NCBI GenBank assembly: GCA_030248135.1
Contig: JASANC010001822.1
Span: 62,001 to 126,000 of the forward strand
Length of the DNA stretch: 64,000 nucleotides
DNA from: Theristus sp. LFF4_11
Taxonomy: Eukaryota > Nematoda > Chromadorea > Monhysterida > Xyalidae
Direction of reading: 5' to 3'
Under the pieces are notes generated by a model. It was not told the DNA's origin, did no database searches, and saw nothing but the letters and a program-made list of their open reading frames with translations. This document shows positions 45,941 through 57,470 of the stretch, in pieces. Both the position numbers and the translations under genes were made by a program. Positions within the stretch are counted from its first letter, which is position 1, and every line of letters begins with the position of its first letter.

Positions 45941-48900
45941 ATGGCAAGTTTCGGACTTGCATGTCCGTTGACTGGCGACAATGTTAAACTGTGCAGATGT
46001 GGTCGGTGTGACGACTACGTGAAACACTGCGAGCTGCCGATCGACAAACGATTCGACTATCATCGGCAGCTCGGCGAGGGTTCGTTTTTATGGAGGAATG
46101 CTTTTGAAAATTGTTTCGACGCTGAGCTACAATCCGGAGGGTAATTCATAGTCGATGAACTGAATGGCTGTGTTTCATTTGGGGTCTTCGATTGTTGATC
46201 CAACTGCGTAGCTCGATGAAACTGGTATGCCGTGTTCAACTCTCACACGCTGCAAAGTGCATGTGTTTCGTAGTTTTATTGTGATCATTTAATTTGAATT
46301 CTGTCGGTGAATGCGGCCAGCTAATAAACAGACTGTGATTGAGAGCGCTTCGAATGAATACACTTGTACCATTGCATCAAGCAACTTCGCACAGGCACAT
46401 TTGGCCGTGTCTACTTGGTGACACTGAAGGAAGCGCCTGACGTGGCGTACGCACTCAAAGTGCTCAATTGCATCACGAAGCCGAAACACATCGCCGCCGA
46501 AATACGAGTGATGCGCAAACTGGGGTGAGCAATTGTTTGTTGCTGCAACGAACTGCTTTCCGTCACTAAAGCGGCATTGATTGCGACAACAGCAGAGCGA
46601 CTGCGTTGCATTTGCATTGCAGCACAACTCACCCGAACATCATGGGTCTGCTGGCGTGCGAGCGAATCGACCATCGAGTGTTCATTCTCATGCATTACGT
46701 TCCGCACGATAAATTCAAGGTTTTGCCACTTTGTTTGAAAATCATGGGCACGCGAATCTCGCGTCTGCAGTTGAAAATTGTTCACGCCTGAATGTGCTAT
46801 TCAAAACCTTCAAATCCAATCTCAGCACATTCGGGGAAAACAAAATATAGCGTGTGAGTGAAAAAATTCAACTGCAGAAGCGAGTTTCGCCTGGCCAGAA
46901 TTGTTTAGCAAGGTTTTTGTCGTTTGTTGCTGTTTCTTTTGTCTCCAAGTTTTCCACTTTGCTTTTTGGTCCTTCTCAATGGAATTTTCTCACAGGACAT
47001 TGTGGGCGTTCTGAGCGGTGTCGAGGTGCTTGAATACATGAAGCATCTCATGTCAGCGCTTGCATACTTGCACGCAAATCAAATCGTCCATCGTGACGTC
47101 AAGCCGGGCAACTATCTCTTCAGCAGGGAACAGAAATCGTTGGTCTTTGAAAATTCCGTTTTGACTGTTGTCTAAAACCTGAAATTCACTGATCGACTGC
47201 TTTTTAGTTAGATAGTCCTACAACCAGTTTGCTTGAGCCAATCAGCGTCATCAGATTCAAATTTTTGACTGTCTAAACTTTTATGGCATCAAAATCAAAG
47301 ATTTTTTTTTGTTCAAACTGGAATAATTCTTGTGTGGTGTCATTGGCAGCAATTCAATTGCAAGTCAAGTCTTGGTTCAGTTTTGTGCTGACCGACTTCG
47401 GGCTTGTGACGGTTGCCCCTGCTTCACCAGTGAAGTCAACAACTCAATTGGAACCGTTGCAAGGCTCGCACAAACGTCATTCCTCATCGTCGACACAAAT
47501 CGTCGCAGACGCACACAAATCGTCGCGCGCGAAACGAGCCCGCTCATCTACCGAAACAAACGAACAACAACGTTTGTTCATTCAACGTTCACCATTCCAA
47601 TTGGTTGGTTTTTTTTTAAATTCTGATCGTTCAGTTTCTATTTTCAGCAGATGACGAAACAAACGAATCAGGCCAAAGGACGAGGTCGTCGCCAAGCAAA
47701 GATCGAGTGACGAAACGCTCGCTGTTTGCCACACCGGCAGCCGTGCGCCGCGACGACGCAAGTGAGTTTGAGTTTGCTTCGTGGCGCTGGAAACGTTGTC
47801 GTGTTCGTAAAGAACTGCCGCTTGATGTAATGTTGCGGTTGGCGGCCGTTTACAGAAGCCTCGCCACTTCCACTGATCTCAACGGTCACCAAAACGAAAG
47901 CAGCCAGCGCCGTCGTTCATGAGCAGCCGTGCGACGTCGCCCGTCGTGAGCGGCTCCTGAAACGAGAACAACAGCGAACGCGGCACACTGAGCAACGGCG
48001 GCCGCAACCGAACACTCGCGCGTGTCTCTGTGCGGGAAAAGCGGCCACGTGCGACGTGTGCGAGGATCGGTCGGTGGTCAGGAAGGAGGCGCATTCATTC
48101 TCAACCAACGCCTTTGTTTGTCTGATACATTCCTGGCGTGAACACAGTGCACTCTGGTTGCGCATAACACAATGATGTTGCACAGACTCAGACAAATTGT
48201 TATAAACGGTGTCTACTGTCGTCGCCCCGGTACTTTACAACAGCACCCAACGTTTTTTGTCATTCAAAGTGTTGAGCGCTTTGTGCACTGCAAAATACTT
48301 GACCGGTTCATACGATCTTGTGTTTCGTGACGTCTCATTTGTTGTGTTGCAGATCAACAGAGCATTGCAACAAAGCTGGCACCGCCGGTTATCGTGCGCC
48401 CGAAACTCTGCTCCGTTCGCAGTCACAGTCGTCCGGCGTTGATGTCTGGGCTGCTGGTAGGATCATTTTTCGATGGTGGTTTAGATTTCAACAGGAACTG
48501 CGAGTTGTGCGTGATGCTTTATGTCTAAACTGCAGGCATGATTCTGTTGTCACTGCTTTCTGGTCGCTATCCGCTGATACGCCCGGCGGACGACACCGAC
48601 ATGTTGCTGGAATTGTCAATGGTCAGTTGTCAGCAGTTTTTTTTGTTCGCGCCGGGGTTTCACAGTTTTCGACTTGGCATTCGCTTGCAGGTGGCCCGTT
48701 TGCGCGGCGTCGTGCGCCTGCGGCGTCTCGCAGCGCGTCTCTGCAAGTCCGTGTCGATCGAGCCGAGTCCACCGGAGCACGGACTGAATCTGCGTCGTTT
48801 CTGTGAGTTCAGCAGACGAGTCGCGTGCATGCCGCTGCCACAGACGAAACACGCACGCGCGCACGCACACAAGACTGCTGCTGCTGCTGGTGCGGCGGCG

Positions 48901-49696
48901 GCACTCACTGGCGCGCATCACGGCAAACGCAACGCAGTCGGTATGTTGGCGAATGGTCGCTGTCACAATTCATGAGTGTGTCATGTGAACGCATCGAGAA
49001 TTGAGCAACTATTGGCCAGTTATTCCAGCAACGACAAAAGTGTGACCGCTTTTTCTGATCGTTTCGCAGCAGCCGAACTGCCGTTGTACAAGCCAACCTG
49101 TGCGTTCTGTGGCGATTTCGTTCGAAGCACTGCGCCCGTGCGCCTCACCCAAGCAGCCAATAGTGTCGCCGTGTCAACGTCTGCAAATGCAACACAACGC
49201 TCACTGGTTGATTATTGCTTCTGTGCGAGCGGCGACGATTCCATTGACAGTAAACTGCCTTTTGATTGTTCTCGTTCTCAGCAGTCCGCTGTCAACTTTG
49301 CAGTGGTAAAAGTCTCGTCATGAATGTGCATTGCTGCAATTTTGTACCGAGGTGCTCATGGAAACCGAGTCACGGTGTCGCATCATTCGCAGGCATGGAC
49401 AGCGAGTGTGAGCGCACGCTGTTGGAGCATTTGAATGTCCAGGACCGTCTCAGCGACCTCAGTGTACAACAACTGGATGCGCTCTACTTTGCGCTCAATC
49501 GAGTGCTCAGCATTGATCCACAGGTGACCACTGCACTGATCGTGTTCGTGTGGCAGATGGCTGCATTTTGTGATTTCTGCAAAAATAAAAATTGCTTCAG
49601 ACGGCATCGACCAAATATTAAGAAGTGTTCCAGGATCGTTGGGCAGCGGAGCAGGCGCATGTTGACTTTGAGCAGATGCTGGCAAACAATCTGTGA
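45941..49696 (+). CDS. CDC7: Cdc7-type serine/threonine kinase (replication-initiation kinase)
   Basis: Cdc7 with Dbf4 phosphorylates MCM helicase to fire replication origins. The first exon (45941-46081) has an unusual Cys-rich start (CPLTGDNVKLCRCGRC) and reaches the glycine loop LGEGTFGRVYL, completed in exon 46395-46524, which also has YALKVL with the ATP-binding Lys. Exon 46622-46719 follows. Exon 46996-47138 has the catalytic loop HRDVKPGNYL. Exon from 47381 has LTDFGLVT, then a long low-complexity kinase insert (about 47420-47760). GTAGYRAPETLL lies at about 48365. LLSLLSGRYPLIRPADDTD (48541) is a Cdc7 signature. A second insert, Ala/His-rich, is at 48840-48930. The C-terminal lobe is exon 49394-49523 and DRWAAEQAHVDFEQM (49635-49696). 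Large inserts at these points are typical of Cdc7. AATAAA lies near 49739. Confidence 0.88.
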
Positions 49697-49962
49697 ATCA
49701 CGGGTGTTCGTGTTACTTGATCGATTTTCGTTAGTTTCGAATAAATCTACTTTTTTGATTGCTCTCCATTCGACTTTCTAAATATTTTCTCCTTTAGTTC
49801 TGATGTACGACGCCACATTTTTTTTATTTTCATCTGTTTAAGTCTGCTCCACACTTGATGGCTTCCTTTTGATTGGTTTGAAATTCGATAGTTCACTGGT
49901 TGTTTTTCAAATATGAATTTTCTGTATTTACCGCACTGTGAGATGCGGACATCACTTAAAAA

Positions 49963-50092
49963 TCATGCGGATGCGCGAGCGAGCGTCAGCGAGCGGACAG
50001 CGCATCACGCATTATATGAGCCGTTTTCCCCTCGCGCGCGTTTTTCAAACTTTCTCGCTGCCCTGCAGCGAGCATAGTATAAGCCACAAACT
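49963..50092. repeat. Dispersed repeat, copy 2 (first copy near 1083-1199)
   Basis: Shares with 1083-1199 the ordered blocks ATGCGGATGCGCGAGCGAGC, GCGGACAGCG, TATGAGCC, TTTTTCAAAC and CTGCAGCGAGCA. It lies between Cdc7 and the tandem arrays. Confidence 0.5.
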
Positions 50093-50252
50093 TGGTTCTG
50101 TGCACACGAAACGAACACCCAAAGTTGTGCTTGGAGCCGCGAAAAAATTTTCATCGGACAATTTTTCATACGCTCTGGACACGAAAAACCTATTCTGAAA
50201 ATCGTGTTACTTCTTTCTCTTTCTATTTTTTTTTCTGGTATGTAATCAACAT

Positions 50253-50725
50253 GTGTGCGCCCTTTCAGTTTTTACCTGCGACACTTTCACAGTCGAACAA
50301 AACTGTTTCCTGGGGTAATTCCATACGGAGATTTTGAAAATTGGGTTAATTTTTTACCCAGACCCTGTTTTTGGGTAAAAATTGGGCATTTTTAAAAGTT
50401 CGCAGGGTTTTCACCTGGTTTTAAGTGTGCGCCCTTTCAATTTTTACCTGCGACACTTTCACAGTCGAACAAAAATGTTTCCTGGGGTAATTCCATCCGG
50501 AGATTTTGAAAATTAGATTAATTTTTTACCAAGACCTTGTTTTGGGTAAAAAATTGGGCATTTTTAAAAGTTCGCAGGGTTTTCACCTGGTTTTAAGTGT
50601 GCGCCCTTTCAATTTTTACCTGCGACACTTTCACAGTCGAACAAAAATGTTTCCTGGGGTAATTTCATCCGTAGATTGTGAAAAAATTTTTGCCCGGGCA
50701 TTTTTTTCGTCAAAATTGTGCATTT
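50253..50725. repeat. 172-bp tandem array, about 2.7 copies
   Basis: Units begin GTGTGCGCCCTTTCA at 50253, 50425 and 50597, a constant 172-bp period. Each contains CACTTTCACAGTCGAACAAA, TTTCCTGGGGTAATT and AAAAGTTCGCAGGGTTTTCA. Copies differ by a few substitutions, and the last is more diverged and truncated. Confidence 0.85.
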
Positions 50726-50821
50726 TTTACAGTTCGTAGCATTTCGACTGGGTATCAGCTTTTCACTCTTACAAATTTTGTCTGAGCTGCGAAAAATAAT
50801 AGGAAAAAGGTCTAGTCCGTA

Positions 50822-52880
50822 GGAATTCAATGCGCTGATCACGGATTTTGGGTTAGTTTTCTTACGTGAGCAACTTTAGATGCTGAATCGTGACGATTTC
50901 GAGCGAATCGGCCGTGGAAATTGGGGAAATCGGTCTAGAAAGGAAAAACAAGAAAAGGGTGTTTTCCAGGGTACTTCAATGCGCTGATCACGGATTTTGG
51001 GTTAGTTTTCTTACATGAGCAACTTTAGATGCTGAATCGTGACGATTTCGGGCGAATCGGCCGTGGAAATTGGCGAAATCGGTCCAGAAACGAAAAACAA
51101 GAAAAAGGTGTTTTCCAGGGTAATTCAATGCGCTGATCACGGATTTTGCGTTAGTTTTCTTACGTGAGCAACTCTAGATGCTGAATCGTGACGATTTCGG
51201 GCGAATCGGCCGTGGAAATTGGCGAAATCGGTCCAGGAACGAAAAACAAGAAAAGGGTGTTTTCCAGGGCAATTCAATGCGCTGATCACGAATTTTAAAT
51301 TAGTTTTCTTACGTGAGCAACTCTAGATGCTGAATCGTGACGATTTCGGGCGAATCGGCCGTGGAAGTTGGCGAAATCGGTCCAGAATCAAAAAAACAAG
51401 AAAAGGCTGTTTTTCAGGGTAATTCAATGCGCTGATCACGAATTTTGGGTTAGTTTTCTTACGTGAGCAATTCTAGACGCTGAATCGTGACGATTTCGGG
51501 CGAATCGGCCGTGGAAATTTGCGAAATAGGTCCAGGAACCAAAAACAAGAAAAGGGTGTTTCCAGGGTAATTCAATGCGCTGATCACGAATTTTGGGTTA
51601 GTTTTCTTACGTGAGCAACTCTAGACGCTGAATCGTGACGATTTCGGGCGAATCGGCCGTGGAATTTGGCGAAATCGGTCCAGAAACGAAAAACAAGAAA
51701 AGGCTGTTTTCCAGGGTAATTCAATTCACTGATCACGGATTTTGGGTTAGTTTTTTTATGTGAGCAACTTTAGAAACTGAATCGTGACGATTTCGGGCGA
51801 ATCGGCCGTGGAAGTTGGCGAAATTGGTCCAGGAACGAAAAACAAGAAAAGGGTGTTTTCCAGGGTAATTCAATCCGCTGATCACGAATTTTGGGTTAGT
51901 TTTCTTACGTGAGCAACTCTAGATACTAAATCGTGACGATTTCGGGCGAATCGGCCGTGGAAATTGGCGAAATCGGTCCAGAAATGAAAAACGAGAAAAC
52001 GGTTCTTCCAGGGTAATTCAATGTGCTGATCACGGATTTTGGGTTAGTTTTCTTGTATGAGCAACTCTAGATACTGAATCGTGACGATTTATGGCGAATC
52101 GGCCGTTGAATTTAGCGAAACCGGTGCAGAAATGAAAAACAAGAAAACGGTGTTTTCCATGGTAATTCATTACGCCGATCACGGCTTTTGGGTCAGTTTT
52201 TCTTTTGTGAGCGATTCTAGGTACTGAATCGTTACGATTTTGGGGAATCGGCCGTGGAATTTGGCGAAATCGGTCCAGAAACGAAAAACAAGAAAAGGCT
52301 GTTTTCCATGGTAATTCAATGCACTGATCACGGATTTTGGGTTAGTTTTTTTATGTGAGCAACTTTAGATACTGAATCGTGACGATTTCGGGCGAATCGG
52401 CCGTGGAAGTTGGCGAAATCGTTCCAGAAATGAAAAACGAGAAAACGGTTTTTCCAGGGTAATTCAATGTGCTGATCACGGATTTTGGGTTAGTTTTCTT
52501 ACGTGAGCAACTCTAGATACTGAATCGTGACGATTTCGGGCGAATCGGCCGTGGAAATTGGCGAAATCGGTCCAGAAATGAAAAACGAGAAAACGGTTTT
52601 TCCAGGGTAATTCAATGTGCTGATCACGGATTTGGGGTTAGTTTTCTTGTATGGGCAACTCTAGATACTGAATCGTGACGATTTATGGCGAATCGGCCGT
52701 GGAATTTAGCGAAACCGGTCCAGAAATGAAAAACAAGAAAACGGTGTTTTCCATGGTAATTCATTACGCCGATCACGGCTTTTGGGTCAGTTTTTCTTTT
52801 GTGAGCGATTCTAGGTACTGAATCGTGACGATTTTGGGGAATCGGCCGTAGAAATGGCATAGGAGAAATCGGCCTAAAAA
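50822..52880. repeat. ~149-bp satellite array, 14 monomers with tetrameric higher-order structure
   Basis: The landmark GCTGATCACG (or variant) recurs at 50834, 50983, 51132, 51281, 51431, 51579, 51728, 51877, 52024, 52174, 52323, 52471, 52619 and 52768, spacing 147-150 bp. Each monomer has TGAATCGTGACGATTTCGGG, CGAATCGGCCGTGGAA and AACAAGAAAA. Monomers 7, 9 and 10 resemble 11, 13 and 14 more than their neighbours, giving a repeat of about 595 bp (four monomers). It has no coding function. It could be satellite heterochromatin. Confidence 0.9.
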
Positions 52881-52981
52881 ACGAAAAATGAAAAACCTGA
52901 GTTGTCCGGGGTTTAGAAGAATGTGTGACCAACGAATTGTGATTTTGGTCCGACCTTCGGGGCTTATGTAAAAGTCAGAAT

Positions 52982-54020
52982 ATTATCTAAAAATGCGGGA
53001 GACGCATATAAAAGGAGGAATATGGCCTTGTGTAAGCAGTGAAAGACTTGGCTCGACAACGCTTTTCAAGTCTCTGATGTGGTACACACGGATACAAGTA
53101 CATAAGGGTCATATTTTTGCGCCGCGTTTGTTTGTTTTTTTTTTGAAGCACGCCCCCCCCCCGCCGATTCCGGAAACCCGAAGGTACCAAACTCCGGTGG
53201 GATTGGAGAATGGACGGCTCACCATCCCGTGGAACCAATACCCTCGGCACGTGAGGGGGACAGCCTCTAAGCCCCGCTCTGTCCTGGGGGCACCAGTGAT
53301 CTTAGCCCGATTTCGGTTTCGGTGGCCTGCGGTCGCTATATCCCCGGAGGGCAGCGAATCCGAAAGTTTTCGTTTTCGTTTTCGTTTTGCTGAAAAGCGT
53401 AAAACTTTGAAGTTATTTTTTAATTGTCCTCTTCGATTTAATCTAAAATCACGTCATGTGCGAAATTCTGTAAATTCTGTGCAAAAACAGAAAAATCAGA
53501 GATTGCAAAACATTGTTGCATGTAGCTTTTTCGTTGTTGTTAACGTACGCACCGCTGTGTACACACCAGCACCAGTGACAAAAAGGAGTTGTCTTCCGTT
53601 GATTTTCACCTTTTTTACCGGTGTCACCTTCAACTAGTGTGGCAGGATAAACCGTCTGTCCCGTGAGTCATTGCCTTTGCCACAGGAGACCTTGCGTTCC
53701 GCAATGCTTCTGCGATACAATTTGTCCTGGACAAACCAGTGTCAGCGAGCTAAAGTCTGATTGTTATTTTAGTAGTTTTAGTGGTCGCTAAATGCCCGAA
53801 ATCCGCAAATGTGAAAGGTCATTTGTCTACAATACAAAGTACGAGGGTTGCCATGTGCAACCGAAATCATAAATAAACGGCGCAAAAATATGACTCTTAT
53901 GTACTTGTATCCGTGTGTACCACATCAGAGACTTGAAAAGCGTTGTCGAGCCAAGTCTTTCACTGCTTACACAAGGCCATATTCCTCCTTTTATATGCGT
54001 CTCCCGCATTTTTAGATAAT
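52982..54020. mobile_element. 1.04-kb element with 143-bp near-identical terminal inverted repeats
   Basis: The left arm (52982-53124) and right arm (53878-54020) are each 143 bp and apparently differ at one position. They start ATTATCTAAAAATGCGGGAG and each contains GCATATAAAAGGAGG, a TATA-box-like sequence. The interior includes sequence shared with the SINE at 1798-2040 (CCGGAAACCCGAAGGTACCA near 53170) and no transposase. No target duplication was found. Near-identical arms suggest recent insertion or conversion between arms. An open frame at 52993-53637 starts in the arm and is not considered a gene. Confidence 0.75.
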
Positions 54021-54469
54021 TGTAATTATTTGTTGTATAACATTTACCGCACCGCAAGCCTTCCCTGTGGTTTTTTTCTCTCCAAATGCGTTGTTCCTTT
54101 CATTAGAAAAAACCGCTAATAAAAGTGTAAAGCAATAAAAAATAGTGCGCTGCTAACCAGAAGCTGTAAAAGTAACGCAAAGCACACACACACACACATA
54201 CACTGACTGTTGAAATTTGAAAGTTTTAGTTGCTAAAAAGCGATGTTATCGTGTTCTTCAAAACGGTTGCAATGAACCGCAAGAGCGAGCGCACATTTTG
54301 CATGTTTGTGGTGCGACGTTTTGATTTTCACACGTGTGTCTAGTTTTTTTCTTGCCAACCCAGACCATTTGGACACTGAATTTACTCTGCTTTCGTAGTT
54401 TTGGCGCTTTTTGTTCTGTTTTCATGTTGTGGCCGCTTTTTTAAATAATTCACTTATGAATTAAAAAAA

Positions 54470-56599
54470 ATGGTCGCAATCTACATTGTGGACGCATTCA
54501 CAAACGAACGGTTCAAGGGTAATCCTGCTGCCGTTTGTGTTCTTGACTCAGTAAGCTTTTCCATTTATCAGCTTCTTTTGAATTCAGAGTTTTGTTGCCT
54601 TGTCTGTGGCCAGTATATCTTTCGTGTTTTTTTGTCATTTTTTAGGAGCTATCCGATGATCTTTACCAAAAAATCGCGGCTGAGCTGAACTTATCAGAGA
54701 CTGCGTTCGTTCGCTCAACAACCAGTGGTGCTGACCTCAAATCAGGTTTCGTGCCTCTTTGATTTGTCAGTTTTCGTTGTTCAAAGACACGCAATTTTCA
54801 GAGCCGGTTTTCTTTTTGCGATGGTTCACACCGACGACCGAGGTGAAGCTGTGCGGGCACGCAACGCTGGCGACCGCACACGTCATCTTCGCTGAAATTG
54901 GTCGGTACTTTTGTTTCAAAGTTTCTGCTTTTTTTGTTCGTGAATCTCGTAGCTGTGCGTGTCTCGGTATCTGTCCACATTTTATTGCTTTGTTTCTTCA
55001 GGCTTTTTTGCATTAGAAAGCAACATCTCAATTTCACTTTCCTATCATCAACATTTAACCGGAGAAAAGAAAGTTGGTAAAAATTGCCTTTGAAGCAAAT
55101 AATTACGCATCGACGGGTACAGCTGGCTTTGAACATAAGCTATTAACAACAGCGGTGTGAAATTGCTCAAAGTCAAAATCAAAAATTCATTTTTTAATCC
55201 GGGTCAACTGCTAATACCTTTTATTTTGGTCCCGCGTCTCAATGCGCGCATATACGGGTGAGCAGTCTCATGCACGACGCGGGAATTCAAAGTTGGCAAA
55301 GTGATCCGAGTTCTCTAAATAAGGCCGGGTCACTTAGGCTAATCTGAATTACCATATTAAGATTGAAATTGAAACTACATGTAGTTTCCCTTCACGTCCA
55401 CAACCGCATTGAGTCGCAGGTCTTAAAGAAAAGGCAATAATTTGTCGCCCTCTGTTATTCCCAGGGAACGAGGAACGCTCGCTGACATTCCACACAAAAA
55501 GCGGCCCGTTGCATTGCGATCGCGACTCACCTGGCCGGTATCGCATGGATTTTCCAGCCTATTCCATTGTCAATATCCACCCGCGCATTTTGAACGACCA
55601 TTGGAAGTCACAGGTTGGTCGGTAATGTGATGTTTTTTGTTTTTCACGACCGTTTTTCAATTTCATTCTTTTTAATTGATTTCTGACATTTTTCTATTTT
55701 AGTGCACAGCGTTGGATGTTCTCCGCAACGTTGCCTGTGCCGCAGTTGGTCATCAAATGACGTTCACTCAAATTGCATATGCACCTGATGCAAAGAAGTG
55801 CATCGTTATGCTCGCAGACCAACACACGATGTTCGTTTCTCCTTTTTGTGCTTAAATGTTTTCTCATGCAAAACAAAAACAACGTAACAACCTCAAAACT
55901 AGGGCCGGCCCGAATCGAGTCTTTAAAGTTGAAAGTGGTAAAAAGCTGCTGTGAACCGGTTTTTTCCTCTGAATGTTCGTGTTTGACCTGGTTTTAGGCT
56001 TCCTTGACTACTCTTTATGTTGCGTGATGTTTTTTCAAACAATAAAACAGTTTCTCAGAACGCTTCATTTCGATTTATCAGAGAAGACTTGGAAAGTCTG
56101 ACCGTGAATCCGACAGAACTGAAGTCTGCCGATGCCTCTGGTGATTTTGTAAAAGGTGTTATTGTGACACTGCAAACGAACAAGAAGACTGGAAACGAAG
56201 GTTACGACTTTGTGTCTCGATACTTTGCGCCGTGGGTTGGCATCAATGAGGACCCGGCCACTGGTATACCAGTTTCTGGTTCAGCAAACACGAAACTAGG
56301 TGATGTTATTATAATTGTTTCAGGCTCGGCACACTGCGCGCTGGCACCCTATTGGGCAGCGAAATTGAACAGGTCTCAATTCTTTGGTGAGTTCGGCTAC
56401 TTTTGGGTATAAATATAAAAAACATGACTTTTTGGGAACCCATGGGACTTTTGATCCACGAAAGCGAACAATTTCAGCGAAACAATGCTATCCGTCTCGG
56501 GGTGCTCAATTTCGAATTCGGTTTGATGAACCACGTGGGCGCGTCTTTTTGACGGGCGATGCTGTCACGGTGGTGCGAGCTGATATCATGATTGAATAA
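54470..56599 (+). CDS. PhzF/PBLD-family (phenazine-biosynthesis-like domain) protein
   Basis: Two-lobed diaminopimelate-epimerase-fold protein. Animal members (PBLD) have unsettled biochemical function. Exons: 54470-54552 ([19 protein letters not shown]), about 54644-54743 ([10 protein letters not shown], including the Glu that is catalytic in PhzF), 54801-54902 ([18 protein letters not shown]), probably 55456-55612 ([10 protein letters not shown] and RYRMDFPAY), 55702-55830, 56081-56266 ([19 protein letters not shown]), about 56320-56385 ([10 protein letters not shown], with the ATG-SAH joint across an intron) and 56478-56599 ([15 protein letters not shown]). All conserved family landmarks are present. 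Spliceosomal introns make bacterial contamination unlikely. The stop TAA lies inside AATAAA. An additional exon near 55003-55076 is possible but unproven. Confidence 0.87.
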
Positions 56600-57353
56600 A
56601 AAATGGAATCAAAATACCAATACCTTCAGAACTATTCAACTTTATCTGTTGGGATGGGCTCTGCTCTAACATTGACTTTGTTAAGTGATAATTGCTCCCT
56701 TGACTGAATCAACATCCAACCACAACGTCAACATTTTCGCTCCATTCATGCACAGCGCAGCGCAGTGTAGCAATAATCGTGCAGCATAATGTGTGGGGGC
56801 GAATGTAAAATAAAAAGGGAGAAGGAGGTCACGGCAAAATGATGTATAAAGCCGTTCAACGTGGTGTGTGAGACGTAATTGAGAACGAACTCAAGTCCAG
56901 GTTTTGCTTTCGCAAGTTTTTCACCTAATCAACGATTTTCAGCTTGAGGCAGTAAAACCAATCGCTTGTCAGATTTGATGAGGATGTCGTAAGGTTTGGG
57001 TTGCGTTGCTGATTTAGGTTCTTGTTCAAAAATTTCTGAAAGTGCATTGCACTGTATTGATCATGCTGATTATACGGAAAATGTTGTTTCGCGTTGATTT
57101 TGGCGTACAATGAAACTGGGAATTTTATTCGTACGTATTTGTATGAATTGCTTGGTTTTTCTTGCACTGCAGTATGACTTTCTGTGAAACTACATTTTCT
57201 TTTTTTTCAAAGTGCAAGATAGAAAGTTCTGTTTTCAACAAGATAGAAACAAACTAGATAGAAACAACAAGGAAATTAGAAAGTTCACCGTGAACTGCAT
57301 AGATTGTTGTTTTTATTGACGTTGCATTACTGTACTGGCCTTAACGAAATTCG

Positions 57354-57398
57354 TATTGCCATTGGCAACATCTGCAAACAATCTGGTTTTCTGGTTTC
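57354..57398 (+). promoter_or_regulatory. Conserved upstream block of SEC14-like gene A
   Basis: About 45 bp (from TATTGCC through AACATCTGCAAACAATCTGG to TTCTGGTTT) is identical or nearly so to 62091-62135 upstream of gene B, although surrounding non-coding sequence has diverged. It includes the palindrome TTGCCATTGGCAA at 57356-57368, an NFI/CCAAT-like shape. It ends about 70 bp before the ATG, so it may be promoter or 5' UTR. Confidence 0.4.
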
Positions 57399-57470
57399 GT
57401 TTGCTGTTTTGAGTGTCCCCAATATGCAGAATTGAGGAACATTCAATCAAATGATCTGATTGGACTAAAA

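Noticed and set aside
52993..53637. 214-codon open frame
   Set aside because: It begins in the 143-bp inverted repeat, runs through poly-C and SINE-like sequence, and shows no domain.
54470..56599. PhzF gene as bacterial contamination or recent horizontal transfer
   Set aside because: It has multiple spliceosomal introns and animals have PBLD homologs.
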